A stretch of 64,000 bases of DNA from contig NC_058342.1 of the NCBI RefSeq assembly GCF_905475395.1, positions 33,252,140 to 33,316,139 of the forward strand, given 5' to 3'. The notes under the pieces are model-generated. The model did no database searches. It saw nothing but the letters and a program-made list of their open reading frames with translations, and had not been told where the DNA came from. This document shows, piece after piece, positions 40,120 to 52,291 of this stretch (its first letter is position 1; every line of letters starts with the position of its first letter). The translations under genes were made by a program, and so were the position numbers. This DNA comes from Chrysoperla carnea (taxonomy: Eukaryota; Arthropoda; Insecta; Neuroptera; Chrysopidae).

Positions 40120-41045
40120 GCAAATTCGTAAGTGATTTTCGACGATTTTTCAAAAGTTATGCAACCAAGCAATAAATAAATACGATTTTTGAATTTTGTG
40201 GGTCTAAATTATCGAATATACTGATTTTTATCAAAATTGCAGACGAGAAAATTATTTCGATTTTTTGAAATTTTCTTAAGGGGTACCCCTTAGAAAAAAA
40301 CGACAAAATCGAGAAAATTTTATTGTTTCCAAATTTGATAAAACTCAGTTTATAAGTGTAATTTGACCCAAAAAATTCAAAAATCGAGTTCATATTACAA
40401 TTGGACGAATAGTTTCTGAGAAAATCGATGTTTTTAATCGATTTCTGGCGATTTCTCGAAAACTACTCATCCAATCGTTAAATGAACCCGAATTTTGTTT
40501 TCTTTGGGTCAAAATTAACTAATTTACTGATTTTTATCAAAATTGCAGAAAAAAAAATTATTTCGATTTTTTGAAATTTTCTTAAGGGGTACCCCTTAGA
40601 AAAAATCGAAAAAATCGAGAAAATTTTATTGTTTCCAAATTTGATAAAACTCAGTTTCTAAGTGAAATTCGACCCAAAAAATTCAAAAATCGAGTTCATA
40701 GAACGATCGGGTGAGTAGTTTCTGGGAAAATCGATGTTTTGGATCGATTTCTGACGATTTCTCGAAAACTACACGTCCAATCGTTAAATGAACACGATTT
40801 TTGTTTTCTTTGGGTCAAAATTAACTAATTTACTGATTTTTATCAAAATTGCAGACAAAAAATTTTTTTTCGATTTTTTGAAATTTTCTTAAGGGGTACC
40901 CCTTAGAAAAAATCGAAAAAATCGAGAAAATTTTATTGTTCCCAAATTTGATAAAACTCAGTTTATAAGTGAATTTCGACCCAAAAAATTCAAAAATCGG
41001 GTTCATAGGACGATTGGGCAAGTAGTTTCTGAGAAAATCGACCCC
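40120..41045. repeat. Tandem array of alternating palindromes (family A), 3 copies
   Basis: Units of about 305 bp. Each carries a perfect central palindrome CTTAAGGGGTACCCCTTAG (near 40285, 40590 and 40897) flanked by imperfect inverted arms, so the array alternates head-to-head and tail-to-tail half-units of about 150 bp. Confidence 0.9.
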
Positions 41046-41205
41046 TAACCCTCGTGTAACGAGTTTGGACCGATTGTATGACCGAATTTCCCAAAAACTC
41101 CACTTGACGACGATCAACCGTTTACTCTGAGCACCAGGTACCTCTGAGACCAATTCTGTGGCGATATTCGTGTTCAACGACCCCAAAAACCCCCATGTAA
41201 CAGGT
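41045..41205. repeat. Dispersed repeat shared with 5390-5560
   Basis: Has CGAATTTCCCAAAAACTCCA, TACCTCTGAGACCAATTCTG and GATATTCGTGTTCAACGACC in the same order as the copy in the last woc intron. It abuts the palindromic array. Confidence 0.75.
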
Positions 41206-41889
41206 TTGAAATCGTTTCTTATAAATCAGACTAGGTCACAAAATTTCCTGACGCTCTAATGAATCGAATGCCGAAAACCGCATTCAAATCCAATTTACTG
41301 CTCAAATTTTTCGAACTTTAATCATGTTTTGTGCTTCATTTCTTTGTCTATGAGGGCTGACGGGTTAAATAAAAATGACATAATCCAAATATTAGTATCT
41401 CATACCGTTCTACTTTTATTTAAAATTAAAAAGTATAAATCCAATTGAATTAGTGATGATGATCGTATATTAATTTGAAATGAATTTCGACTAAAAATAA
41501 TGGCGTTGTAATTGAATTAATTGGATCAAATATAAATTGTTAATAATTTAGGTGGTGAGAATGACAGACGGACGTATGATATGACGTAGATACCATGTTT
41601 ACAATAAATTGTCAAAATTGTGTTGACATGAACATATCAATTATAAATATGTGTGTGTGGACTAACAATTAATTAGTTTTTGTAATTGAAGATATTAAAT
41701 TGTAATTGGATATATTGACAAATATTAAATTTTTTATATCAACAATAAAAAAAATTATACAAAAATAAATTCAATGAAAACAATACCCAATCCGTGAATA
41801 TGAGAGTCTGACCTTTAGACGCCGGTTTATTACTTTCTCATTGAGTGAATTATTGTCAATATTAGCAGTTACCACCAGCTGGGCAATTT

Positions 41890-42012
41890 CAACAAAGCAT
41901 CTATTATTTGAAACTGACAATAACCTGACGTACACAGCACGCAGTGTAATTGTTATCCACCGATACAGAATTACTACATAGCTACTCAGCCAACGCACAA
42001 CGTACATCTTCG
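41890..42012 (+). repeat. Single unit of repeat D
   Basis: CATCTATTATTTGAAACTGA, GCACGCAGTGTAATTGTTAT, ATAGCTACTCAGCCAACGCA. Compare 1705-2065. Confidence 0.8.
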
Positions 42013-42748
42013 GATTTTTTAATCATGGTCTTGGAAAACAAATTTTGAAAGATTTTCATCAATTTCGTGAAAAGTTTTTTTTTTTGGCACTAAAAATGAA
42101 AATTACATTCTAAATTTGAAAAATTCTGTAAAAAAGTTGAATAAAAAACTTGTTTTTTCCTTAATATATTCAAAATTTCCCAAGTACTTAAATTCCCGGA
42201 AATGATCAACGATGAAAATAGCTGATAAGGTTTGTCTATATTAGTCAAGCTTGATAAAATTAGAGAGGGGATTGACGTCGCCAGGAGTGGGGTCGGACAG
42301 GGGAGCTCGCCTTTCCCCTATGATTTCGATTTTCATGGTGAATAAAAAAAATATTCGATCAAAAAATGAACAAAAATGAAAATTAGTAAATAAGAAATAT
42401 AATTTAGTCGAACAACAAAAGAAACAAATTTAAATTAACGAATTTATTGTTCAATTGATTGTTTTGAATTTTGAATAAACAATTTATGAATGTATTATTA
42501 AAATTGTTTGAATTATTAATTATCGTAAACTGTAATTAAAACAATATTTCTCTTATCTAGTTTACAGGAAATTTATCATTTATAAGCAACACAAGCAACC
42601 AAGCTCTTATTAAATTTTATATACACATATTTTAAAATATATTTATTAACTTTAATTACAGCGTGTAACAGTGTAATTCAAATTAACTCCAACTCCGAAA
42701 TTCATCAAAACGGGAGTCTTCTTTTCTAAACTGACTCGTCCTGAAACC

Positions 42749-43027
42749 GGCTCAGTTGTCGAGCGGTCTAGGGCGTTAGTCTTTGACCGTTTGGCTACTG
42801 ACTGGGAGGTTGCGGGTTCGAGTCCAGGCAGCGGCAGTGTGAAAAATTAATGGAGGTGCAGAATCACATTGTCGTCGCTTGGATAAGAACGAAGTAACCG
42901 AATCCATCCACATCACAATGTAATTGAAAATATATATGTAGTTAAATAAATAAAGAAATAATGATGTGGCTGGGTTCTGTTATAAGGCGTATATGTCAGA
43001 GAAACGGAGGTTAAACTCCATTATTTT
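42749..43027 (+). mobile_element. tRNA-derived SINE family S1, copy 1
   Basis: The 5' head looks like a class II tRNA (CGAGCGGTCTAGGGCG as A-box region, GCGGGTTCGAGTCCAGGC as B box). The body GTCGTCGCTTGGATAAGAAC and the end TGTCAGAGAAACGGAGGTTA follow. About 78 percent or more matches 43957-44254 by eye. A direct tRNA function is unlikely because the acceptor stem does not pair. Confidence 0.87.
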
Positions 43028-43029
43028 CT

Positions 43030-43400
43030 TATATGAAATATATCAAGGTATATAAAATTTAGTCCCAACTTTGTAACGATTGAAAATATTGATGCTATGA
43101 ACAAAATTTTGGTCAAGGTGTTCATAAAATCACCTAATTAGTCCATTTCCGGTTGTCCGTCCGTCTGTGGGCACGATAACTCAAAAACAAAAAAAGATAT
43201 CGAGCTGAAATTTTTACAGCGCACTCAGGACGTAAAAAGTGAGGTAAATGAGCAACATAGGTCAATTGGGTCTTGTGTTCGAAGGACCCATCTTGTAAGC
43301 CGTTCGAGATAGAACAAAAGTTCAAATGTAAAAAATGTTCCCTATAAAAAAATAAACAACTTTTGTTTGAAACATTTTTTCGTAAACATCACTGTTTACC
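43030..43400 (+). repeat. Dispersed repeat C, copy 3 (most complete)
   Basis: ATATCAAGGTATATAAAATT, ACCTAATTAGTCCATTTCCG, CACGATAACTCAAAAACAAA, CAGGACGTAAAAAGTGAGGT, then ATAAACAACTTTTGTTTGAA. It joins the SINE end at 43027 directly. Confidence 0.85.
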
Positions 43401-43956
43401 CGTGAAGGCGTAAATTGTATGAATTTGTATATGTATGTGTAATGTGATAGAGTAATCAACACTATTTATGCATGGTATTTCAACAACTAACTCAGTCAAT
43501 TGTTTGTTTTCACTTGTTTTACTTTAAAATGAAAATATTTATGTCAGCATATTTTTACGTTTATATACGCAAGTAGTAAAAAATATCAATTTATAGTAAA
43601 CAAAATATCCATGTGTCATGATTTTTTTACGCTAATAGTGAAATTTGAGATGAAATTCACTTTTGCAAAAAAAAAAAAGAAGAGTTTCCGGGAAGTAAAA
43701 GAAAAATAAATAATAGAATTTATAGATTATAGAGTGTCTCAAAAAATTTGACTCGATTTTACATAAGAGATATTATTTTCTTACTTAAATCGTCCCAGTT
43801 ACCAAGTTTAGGCCCAAGGGTGTCGCTATCCAAAACGGTTGATCGTTATAGAGAGAGATCTAAAAAAAGGACGCGTATAGCTGTCTTCGTCTGTCTCATA
43901 TTACCTTTATGAAATACACAACCATGCACGTGTTTATACAATAATACAAAACATTA

Positions 43957-44254
43957 GAGCCTAAATGGCCGAGCGGTCTAAGGCGTTTGTCTTGGGCTGT
44001 TTGTCCATTTAGACTTAGGTTGCGGGTTCGAATCCAGGCAGCGGCAGTGTGAACAATTTATAATTAATGGGAGTGCAGAATTGATCACATTGTCGTCGCT
44101 TGGATAAGAACGAAGTAACCGACTCCACCCACATCAAAAATGTAATTGTAAATATGTTTGTAATTAAATAAATAAAGATTAACAAATAATGATGTGGGTG
44201 GCTTCTGTTATAGGCGTATATGTCAGAGAAACGGAGGTTAAATCCCATTATTAT
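43957..44254 (+). mobile_element. tRNA-derived SINE family S1, copy 2
   Basis: The head GGCCGAGCGGTCTAAGGCG and TTGCGGGTTCGAATCCAGGC give the cleaner tRNA-Leu/Ser-like A and B boxes. The body matches copy 1, and the element ends with an ATT run. The minus-strand frame across it is a shadow. Confidence 0.88.
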
Positions 44255-44869
44255 TATAATAAAAAACATTAATATTTACGCTTTGTCAGAATGCGAGACA
44301 AAGATGGAAGATGGTCCCTTTTTTCGGTCTCATTTTTAGCGGTCAATAATTCACTTATTGCGTTTCTTATGCTTTTAAGCCTCTATGTTATATAACCTCC
44401 TTGGTTTCTTCGAACTTTCAGCGTGCTTTAAAAAATAAATTCTTGAAAGACCTTGTATTAATATTAAATCACGTGATATTTATTTCTTATATTGGCCATA
44501 AAAATGATTGGTGGTCATATTTAATTTTTTGTTTACAATATTTTTGTATTATGAAATTAATTTTGTGTTATGAGTCAAAAAAAAAAAACGTCGCACATTC
44601 ATTTGATTTAATTTATTTTGATTACATTAATGAAGGAAACTTTTATGTCATTTATTATTGCGACCAGTGTGAACCAGTGACAGTGACCACACACTGTTCA
44701 ATATCCACTCAGATTGTAGTACAGCAGATGATTCTAAAAATTGTCTTGACGAATTCTTAACAGTCAAGCGCGGATTCAGCCCTCAAACAAGATGATGGGC
44801 ACGGCATAACACCCAAAAATCGGCCAGATGCGAATCGGAGTATAAACTCGCTCGAAACCATACATCAGC

Positions 44870-45045
44870 TCCTCAATTTCAGAGGCTGAGTGCACCTCCT
44901 TCATGCATATGCCATGCACTACACCAGCCCATCACAACTATTATTTAAATTAATTTTGTTGCGATGGCGGGAATCGAACCCGCTACCCTAAGCATACCGC
45001 GGACGGAATTGATTATGCCTTAACCAAATGAGCTAATAGGGCGAC
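44870..45045 (-). mobile_element. tRNA-derived SINE family S2, copy with full head
   Basis: The minus strand begins CGCCCTATTAGCTCATTTGG (A-box region) and has GCGGGTTCGATTCCCGCC (B box). The body then matches 39341-39470. The end after about 44875 differs from the plus copy, so the 3' tail is missing or different. Confidence 0.85.
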
Positions 45046-45091
45046 TTACATAGTGATATCGACAGAAAAATTTATTACTGTGTACTATAAA

Positions 45092-45535
45092 GGTGATTGG
45101 AGACCTACTGTATTGTAAAAAAGTTTTGGTTTATTGCACGGTACATACATATAAACCAAATACATGCTTTGTACTCAAATAATGTGATTTTTTTTAGCTT
45201 TACAATACCACGAAAACTAAAAAATATATAATATATTGTGTGCAAGTGATGCTTATAAATTTGATAATATAGATATCTCACTTCAATCATCAATAAACTA
45301 ACTATAGTCGTCTCTATTCATCAAATGATGGATCTTCGATGAATTCATAATTAAATTAAAATTTTGTTTTGATATCATCTACAACCTTATATTTTGATGG
45401 TAATTTTTATAAACTACAAGATTGTTTAAATATTTTAGATAGTTTTTTATCACACTCTATAGATTTTTCGATATAGAAATATCCAATTGAAAAGGATAAC
45501 TTATATGATTCATCATTTTTTCAGCCAACTTTGAA
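45092..45535 (+). repeat. Dispersed repeat B, copy 2
   Basis: Same series as 36747-37165, beginning CTACTGTATTGTAAAAAAGT and ending near TTCATCATTTTTTCAGCCAA. Confidence 0.85.
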
Positions 45536-46099
45536 CGATAAAAAAATTAATAAAAAGCCTGATGACCTAGGAATTTTTTGTGATTTTTGTAAACTTTCTT
45601 AATCAAAAAGTATTATTCAATTCTTGCATATCTCCTTAAAATGAAAAAAATTACCACCATCAAACCGGAACGAAACAGGTATAGAGGCGGGCTAATATGT
45701 TTTATGTATACACAGCTGCGAATTAATCATATTTTTGTATTTACAAAATCAATTTTTGCATATTATTGATTGATTTTTTATAAAATAAAATAAAATATAA
45801 ATATTATTAAATTTTTTTTTCCATTATCTAATCGTATAAAATAATTCAAGGTTTATTCGTAGCATGACGTTTTGAAAAAATTATTACATAAAAATATAAT
45901 CCAAGTCAAAATATGTAAAAATTGTTAAGATATTAAGAAAAATCACAATATTTTCTTATCAAAAACATTTCAATCGTAAATTACATCATTTTTTGTTGAG
46001 AGACAATTGATCTGATTATATTTTAAGAATAGGCGCGGAGCCAACGCGTGTGGGGGTTAAAATGCCCTCCATAAATTTGTTACGCTAGATAAAAGCTGA

Positions 46100-46525
46100 T
46101 TGTATTATCTTTCCCACCAAGCATTTGGGGGCCCAAGATCCAATTGACCTTTGTTGCTCATTTACAAATTCGACCTCACTTTTTATGTCCTTAGCAGGCT
46201 ATAAAACTTTCAGCTTGATATCTCTTTTTGTTTTTGAGTTATCGTGCTTACGGACAAACTGACAGACAACCGGAAATAGATTATTTATTTTTTACGAAAA
46301 TCGTGATGTTAGATGCTATCGAAATTTAAATTATTAATTTACAAATGAAAAAATTTTAAGTGTACTGCCCGATCAACCTTATAATACTCGAAAAAATCAC
46401 AAAAATTTTGCTTCATAATTCGATAAAACTTAGTTTCTAAGATAAAATTGACCTAAAAAATACAAAACTCGAAATAATTTGATAATCGAAAAAGTATTTG
46501 CCAATTGGAAGGCCTAATTTCCAGT
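46100..46525. repeat. Repeat C (minus) followed by a family A scrap
   Basis: 46130-46290 is a minus copy of repeat C (CAATTGACCTTTGTTGCTCA). 46385-46520 has TTCGATAAAACTTAGTTTCT and ACTCGAAATAATTTGATAAT, a decayed half-unit of family A. Confidence 0.6.
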
Positions 46526-47174
46526 ATAGTGCCAATTCTTCCTTCCCCTTAGGCAAGTAATTCCTGTGTTCGTTTCCCCTTGGGTTAAAAGTTGGGGACG
46601 CCCAAGTTTGTACACAAGTGATCAAAACTTTGGAACTTTTGATCTTAATTGGATAAAAGTTAAGTTATTTAATTTCCAATATAAGTGTACTTTGTGGAAA
46701 AATTTCAAGGATTTCAATAACAGACATGTAAATTGAACATAAAAATGTGGAAAAAATTTGTTGTTTACGCAAAAATTTATCACCAGAACGAATTCTAGGA
46801 AAAATACTGTTTTTTTATACTATCGAATTTTGCTTTAAAACAAACAGATGAAAGTCAGACGTTGGTTTAGGAAAACTTATGTATGTAGATTATAAAAGAC
46901 AAAAAGAAAATCTTTTGTCAAGTGAATGACCGCTTATTACAAACAGAAAACCAGACTTTGTAAGAAGGGGAAGGGAGGGTTATATGCATACAGTCATAAT
47001 ATTACAAAATCAATTGTCGAATAAAGAAAGTTCAAAAAATTTATATCAAATGTGTAGATAAACTATACTGAAAAGGGTTCAATATACCAAAAGTCCGATT
47101 ATTTTATAATTTCTCCATAACAAAAATTAATTTGATATTTGTACTCATAATGGTTCTATAAACAATCGATTTCA

Positions 47175-47472
47175 TTAGGTTAGGTTAGGTTAGGTTAGAG
47201 TGGCTGTCCTGGGGTGAGACATACTTAGACCATAGGGTCCGTTTTGATACCGTAAAAGAGTTGACCCATCCCCGGTGACTACTCCATGAACCATTTGGAG
47301 CTGTTTAAGAACAGCAGGAGAGCTTTAACGTCGACGGACTCCAGGTCGGAGAGGTCGTCAAAGAGAGGCTGGCTCAAGTAAGTCCATCTTCTCATGACAA
47401 GAGCTGGGCAGTGACACAGAATATGAGACATTGTCTCCTATTCGTCACTACTGTGACAGCTCCTGTATGCTG
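47175..47472 (-). mobile_element. LINE 3' end with (TTAGG)4 tail
   Basis: The minus strand encodes the same C-terminus as 27290-27462 (MSHILCHCPALVMRRWTYL, ending SSKWFME-stop), then the same 3' UTR, and ends in four perfect CCTAA units (TTAGG on plus, 47175-47194, with TTAG after). It borders an inverted piece of repeat D at 47478-47525. Confidence 0.85.
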
Positions 47473-48034
47473 TGTCCGTCATGTTATTGTCAGTTTCAAA
47501 CAATAGATGCTTTGTTATATACAAGTTATATACATGTATTATTAAAAAGTGAAAGGCGTGCACGATATAGTTTTCAGGCCCTAAAATACGATCTTTTTGT
47601 GCATGAAGATTTCAATCGAGGTTTACGACTTGGTTTAAATTAAAATGCATATGAACTCGCGTGAAATGAATGCTTGTATGATGATAGACTTAGTTGATTG
47701 TGTTTTTATTGTAAAATTCAATCTGGTTCGAATGGAAAATGTGAATTGATACATTTATAAAAATAGAAAAATCAACTCCTACGCAGTAGAAAACTATTCC
47801 ATTTGAAAATAAAAAAATAAAAATCATTTTTACGATTTTATGAAAATTTTCCAATATATACTTTTATAAAATATTAATAATATACATACAACATTTTCAA
47901 GTGCTTCTCAAACGTTTGTTATTTTTAATGAAAGTATTCTCAATATTAAAAATATTGAGTGATCCAACTTAAGTTTCCTATGTTTACAGCATCATAAACA
48001 TTTTTTTTAGTTTTAAATTAAAAATTTTCATAAA

Positions 48035-48880
48035 AAATACTTTTCTTGTACTAACAAGTAGAAAATAATTTTATCTATGATTCACTCATACCATGGCTCC
48101 CACTCAAGAAAAGCTTGCGAGGATGCCATACCAAGAAGGTCTTAACAGATTAGGAGATAATCTGAAAAACCAACAATTAAAGGCATGCACCAGCTACGAG
48201 GGAGGGCGAATCACCAAAAGCCTGTTGGGTGAAGGAAACTCGCTCGGTAACAGAGCCGAGGAGATCTTGAAACTAAACAGAGCTGATATTAGAGTCATCG
48301 TAGAGTTACTCACAGGGCATGATAACCTGAACAAGTTCCAACATCAGATTGGAAAAAGACAATCTCCCGCGTGTGACAGATGCGGAGAAAATTCAGAAGA
48401 AACATCGATCCACTTTCTCTGTTACTGCCCGGCGCTCATACAGCAGCGATGGAAATGGTTTGGTCCGGCCATAGTCGAACCAGAAAAAATTAGGAAACTC
48501 AGCGCTAGGCAGATCCTGGGTTTCAGTACATCAGTTGGTTATAATAGCCACTGAAAAGTGTAGCGGGGATAGAGTACAAGGGTCTATTTGGCTAGGTGCT
48601 ATGAACCATTGCTTCGAGGCCCGATGCTCGAGCATGGCCCGCTAACCTGCATACCCACTCATACCTGACTATTTGTAAAAGCTTGAGGCGCTTAATATCA
48701 AGAATGAATCGAAAAATAATTAAGCATGTGGAGTAGATAAGGCGTTCCGATTCATTTTTGATGTTTTAAATTAAGTTTCTCAAGCTTTTACAAATAGTTT
48801 GGTATGATTGACTCATGGATAAAATTATTTTCTACTTTTGAGTACAATAAAAGCTTGTCCTTTAAAATTATACCATGTTT
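48035..48880 (+). mobile_element. Unit with inverted flanks enclosing a LINE RNase H frame
   Basis: The left flank 48043-48092 (GTAGAAAATAATTTTATCTA) is inverted at 48815-48870. An inner inverted pair (ATTTGTAAAAGCTTGAG) lies at 48671-48688 and 48780-48796. The open frame 48093-48554 encodes 153 residues with LLTGHDNLNKFQHQIGKR, CDRCGENSEET and HFLCYCPALIQQRWKWF: the LTGH block and Cys-His cluster that end I/R1/Jockey-type LINE ORF2. The usual polymerase is absent. After the stop, GGCTAGGTGCTATGAACC matches other LINE tails. It is probably a relic, but intact over 153 codons. Confidence 0.75.
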
Positions 48881-49539
48881 CCTAAATGGTACCAACACAA
48901 ACTTTTTGAAATCGTACATTTAAATTTAATTATGTTTATTTAGAATTTTCATTAATTTTTCGTGCAATTTTTAATTAAATAAACAATTAAATTTATAATT
49001 AACTGTGTATTTATTATCTATTAATCATATTGCGGGCGTGCTTAAAGCATTTCATATGTAGGTACGGATTCCTGATTATTTTTATGTTACAAGGTTTTAG
49101 GAAAAATATCTGGTGCTGATTTGAACTTATTTCAGATAACATTGAAACGCAATTGACATTGGTATTACTAATTTTTTTGTGACAATATGTATAAAAAATT
49201 TTTTTTTATATTATCATGTATTGAATATTTATGAATAATTAATTATATCAGCCGTGTATCAATATAATGAGGAGAGTGGGGAGTGGAAAGCGGGTAGTCA
49301 TAAAAATTTAAAAATAAAGAAATATAAGTTTTATAGGATTTTTTTTATATTAAAAGCAGCGGTATTAAATTTCGCGACGTCCCTACTTAAAAGTTGTTTA
49401 ATACGCTCCTGGCATCAGTAAAAAAAAATTATCGAAAGTATTTATTAGAATTTTTTTTCGAGAATGTTTCAGACAACCTGAAAATTTTCAATTCCCTATC
49501 TTTTATAGTTTTGGAGAAAATGAGCACCAAAGTATTGTC

Positions 49540-50110
49540 CTAATTTGTGCCCCTATGGATAAACAGTGATGTTCATGAAAAAATGTTTCAAACAAAAGTT
49601 GTTTATTTTTTTATAAAGAACATTATTTACATTTAATTTTGTTTTCTATCTCTAACAGTTTGCGAGATGGATCCTACGGATCCAAGACTCAATTGACCTG
49701 TATGTTGTTTATTTACGAACTCAATCTCACTTTTTACGTCTTAAGCACACTATAAAAATTTCAACTTGATATCTCTTTTCGTTTTTAGTTATCGTATATT
49801 TAAACGTTTGTTCAATCTCTAACGGTTTACGAGATGGGTCGAATCCAAGACCCAATTGACCTATGTTGCTCATTTACGAACTTAACCTCACTTTTTACGT
49901 CCTTAGCACGCTATAAAAATTCCAGTTTGATATTTTTTGTCGTTTTTGAGTTATCGTGATTACAGAAGGACGGACAGACAACAGAAAATGGGCTAATTAG
50001 GTGATTTTATGAACACTTATACCAAAATTTTGTTCGCAGCATCAATATTTTCAAGCGTTACAAAATTGGGACTAAACTTAGCATACCGTGATATATTTCA
50101 TATAAATAGT
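49540..50110 (-). repeat. Dispersed repeat C, one and a half copies
   Basis: The TGACCTATGTTGCTCATTTA block occurs twice (about 49700 and 49858), followed by ATCTCTTTTCGTTTTTAG-like sequence. GGGACTAAACTTAGCATACC closes the second at about 50070. Confidence 0.8.
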
Positions 50111-50123
50111 AAAAAAACCTGGG

Positions 50124-50259
50124 ATTAAGAAAAATTTATTTTATCGTAAAAAAGCGCGGGGTGCTTGATTTCAATTGTTGTAAATATTGTAAGTCATTAT
50201 AACATACCTTAAAAACCACACCCCACGCTTTTATATAATAAAATGATTTTTTTCTTAAT
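50124..50259. repeat. Long hairpin (possible foldback MITE)
   Basis: ATTAAGAAAAATTTATTTTA...GCGCGGGGTG at 50124-50162 pairs with the reverse complement of 50219-50259 (CACCCCACGC...). Arms of about 40 nt, loop of about 56 nt. Confidence 0.75.
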
Positions 50260-51566
50260 CAATTTTAGTTCAGGCAGTTAAAATAGCGTGTTTATTTTTT
50301 ACTTTTTAGTTGCTTGTTTTTAGATGTGAAAAAAAACGTCAATCCTAAAGATCAGGATAATCGCGGATAAACTTATCCGATTATTGATAAGTATGCGAAA
50401 TTTCAAATTAATGCGACGTTTTGGAGTGGATGTAAATCACATTCAAAATACCAAGTTAATAAAAACAAGCATGTATATCAAATATGATGGAAGCGATGGC
50501 AAAATCAGGTCATAAATATGCATTGTCATCCGATTTACATATGCATGCAAAATTTCAGCTCAATCAGAAATCGGGAAGTAGATGAAATATTGATTGCAAA
50601 AATCCCAAGACATACATACAATTATTAAACGATTATAAACCAATATCAAGCTACAAAGGAACTTTTATCTTAGAATTTTCTGAGTCACCCCATATAACAT
50701 ACATAAATAATCTGTTCAAACCAGATTTTGAATTCTTAGGAATTCTTAAATTGAATACAAATACGAACAAAACATGTTTACTCTTCACAATAAATTAAAG
50801 TGTTTATATGAGAATTCGACACTCAAATTTGATAAGATAACACACGTGCTAATTTACTCCGATCAAAAACTTAACAGCCTTGATATAAAAAAAAAAAAAA
50901 AAAAAACATTTTTTTTGCAATACAAAACTAATTGAAAAAAATTCACCTTTCAAGCAGAGCTAAAAGTTCTTTTAATTCAAGGCTAAACATTTATTTTATA
51001 ATCCTACAATCATATAAAACAAAGCTAATTGTTTTTGAGCTTTTGTTCCAAGTCCCAAGTCATTAAATCAAAATCCCACATTTCTATTTTCGTTTATATA
51101 AGTCTATGATTTTGTATAGTTAGTCAATTACATAATGTCGTTTAGGTCCTCAAATCATTTTCGAACAACATATGTCAAAAAAAACAAATGTCAAATACTT
51201 TCACTTGAGAAAAAAAAAATAGAAATCGGCTTGCAAAAATTACCAAAGATTATGGATTTTTAGACGAAATTTGGGTTGGTTTTTTTGTGATTAATTAAAA
51301 TTTGTACTTACTTAGATTGATGAATTAAATTGTTGCATAATTCACGTATATTTAACATAAAAATGAACAAAAAAGCCACTTTGAAAATTTGACGTAAAAA
51401 TATTGACAGGTCATAACAATAGGAATTGACGTTTTTAAAACAGCACACACATGGTACCACAGTATAAATAAATACGGTTTGACTGTGCACAAAATTGTAC
51501 GAATTTATTAATATGTGAATCTATAGTTTGTTCAAGTAAGTAATTCAAACGTATGCGCATGGTGAA

Positions 51567-51880
51567 CAGTGGCGGATTTTATACGGTCGACAAAAGAATC
51601 AATGCCCTTTATATTCTTAGCAGACGAATTCCTTTTATACCATTTATATATGTAATATATATCAAGTTATACTAAGTTTAGTCCCAAATTTGTAAAACTT
51701 AAAAATATTTATATTACGAACAAACGTCTGTCGTCTGTCTGTCCGTCTGTCCTCACGATAACTCAAAAACGAAAAGATATATCAAGTTGAAATTTTATAG
51801 CATGCTTAGAAGGTTGAGTTCGTAAATGAGCAATATAGGTCAATTGAGTCTTGTAAACCGTTAGAGATAAAACAAAAGTG
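51567..51880 (+). repeat. hAT-like start followed by repeat C
   Basis: CAGTGGCGGATTTTATACGG at 51567 continues like 30136. Repeat C follows at 51640-51880 (ATATCAAGTTATACTAAGTT, CTCACGATAACTCAAAAACG). Confidence 0.7.
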
Positions 51881-52235
51881 TAAATATAAATAAATGATGG
51901 GACGAATAAATACTTAAAATTCAAGGTCATCGTTAAAGGGAGGCAGGAGGGGTTCATAGGAAGCTGACGCAAGAGGGACCCTCGTAGTTTTGACCTGATT
52001 AGTTTGTGAGAGCCCAACACATGGTGAAAAGTAAAAACGGCCTGGAGGAGCATCAAGAGGAAGCAGAAAATGTTTCATAGGCAAAAAGGCAGACTTTTTT
52101 CAAAGATAAAAAAGTAAACTGATAATTTAGGGGTTAGTTTCATGCCTAACATCCAATTCAATTTCAGGGTTTAGTATCATCCCTACTAACTGTTCAAATT
52201 GAGATATAATGACGAAGTTAATCAACTAACACGTG

Positions 52236-52291
52236 TTAGTTACACGCAATTGCATCACACGTGTTGCGTTACATGTGTTGCGTGTAACTAA
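52236..52291. repeat. Perfect 14-bp inverted repeat with CACGTG boxes
   Basis: TTAGTTACACGCAA at 52236-52249 is exactly inverted at 52278-52291. ACACGTGTT-type boxes occur next to the left arm and in the loop. Confidence 0.8.

Noticed and set aside
42749-42850. Possible tRNA-Leu/Ser genes at 42749 and 43957
   Set aside because: A and B boxes are present but the acceptor stem does not pair and both continue into the same 270-bp body; they are SINE heads.
44401-44760. Open frame of 119 codons on plus strand
   Set aside because: AT-rich, no domain, no splice partners, and lies between SINEs; composition alone can explain it.
44940-45045. Possible tRNA gene on minus strand
   Set aside because: Same reasoning: head of SINE family S2, shared body with 39341-39577.
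47175-47198. True telomere or interstitial telomere array
   Set aside because: Only four units, attached to a LINE 3' end; no chromosome end nearby.
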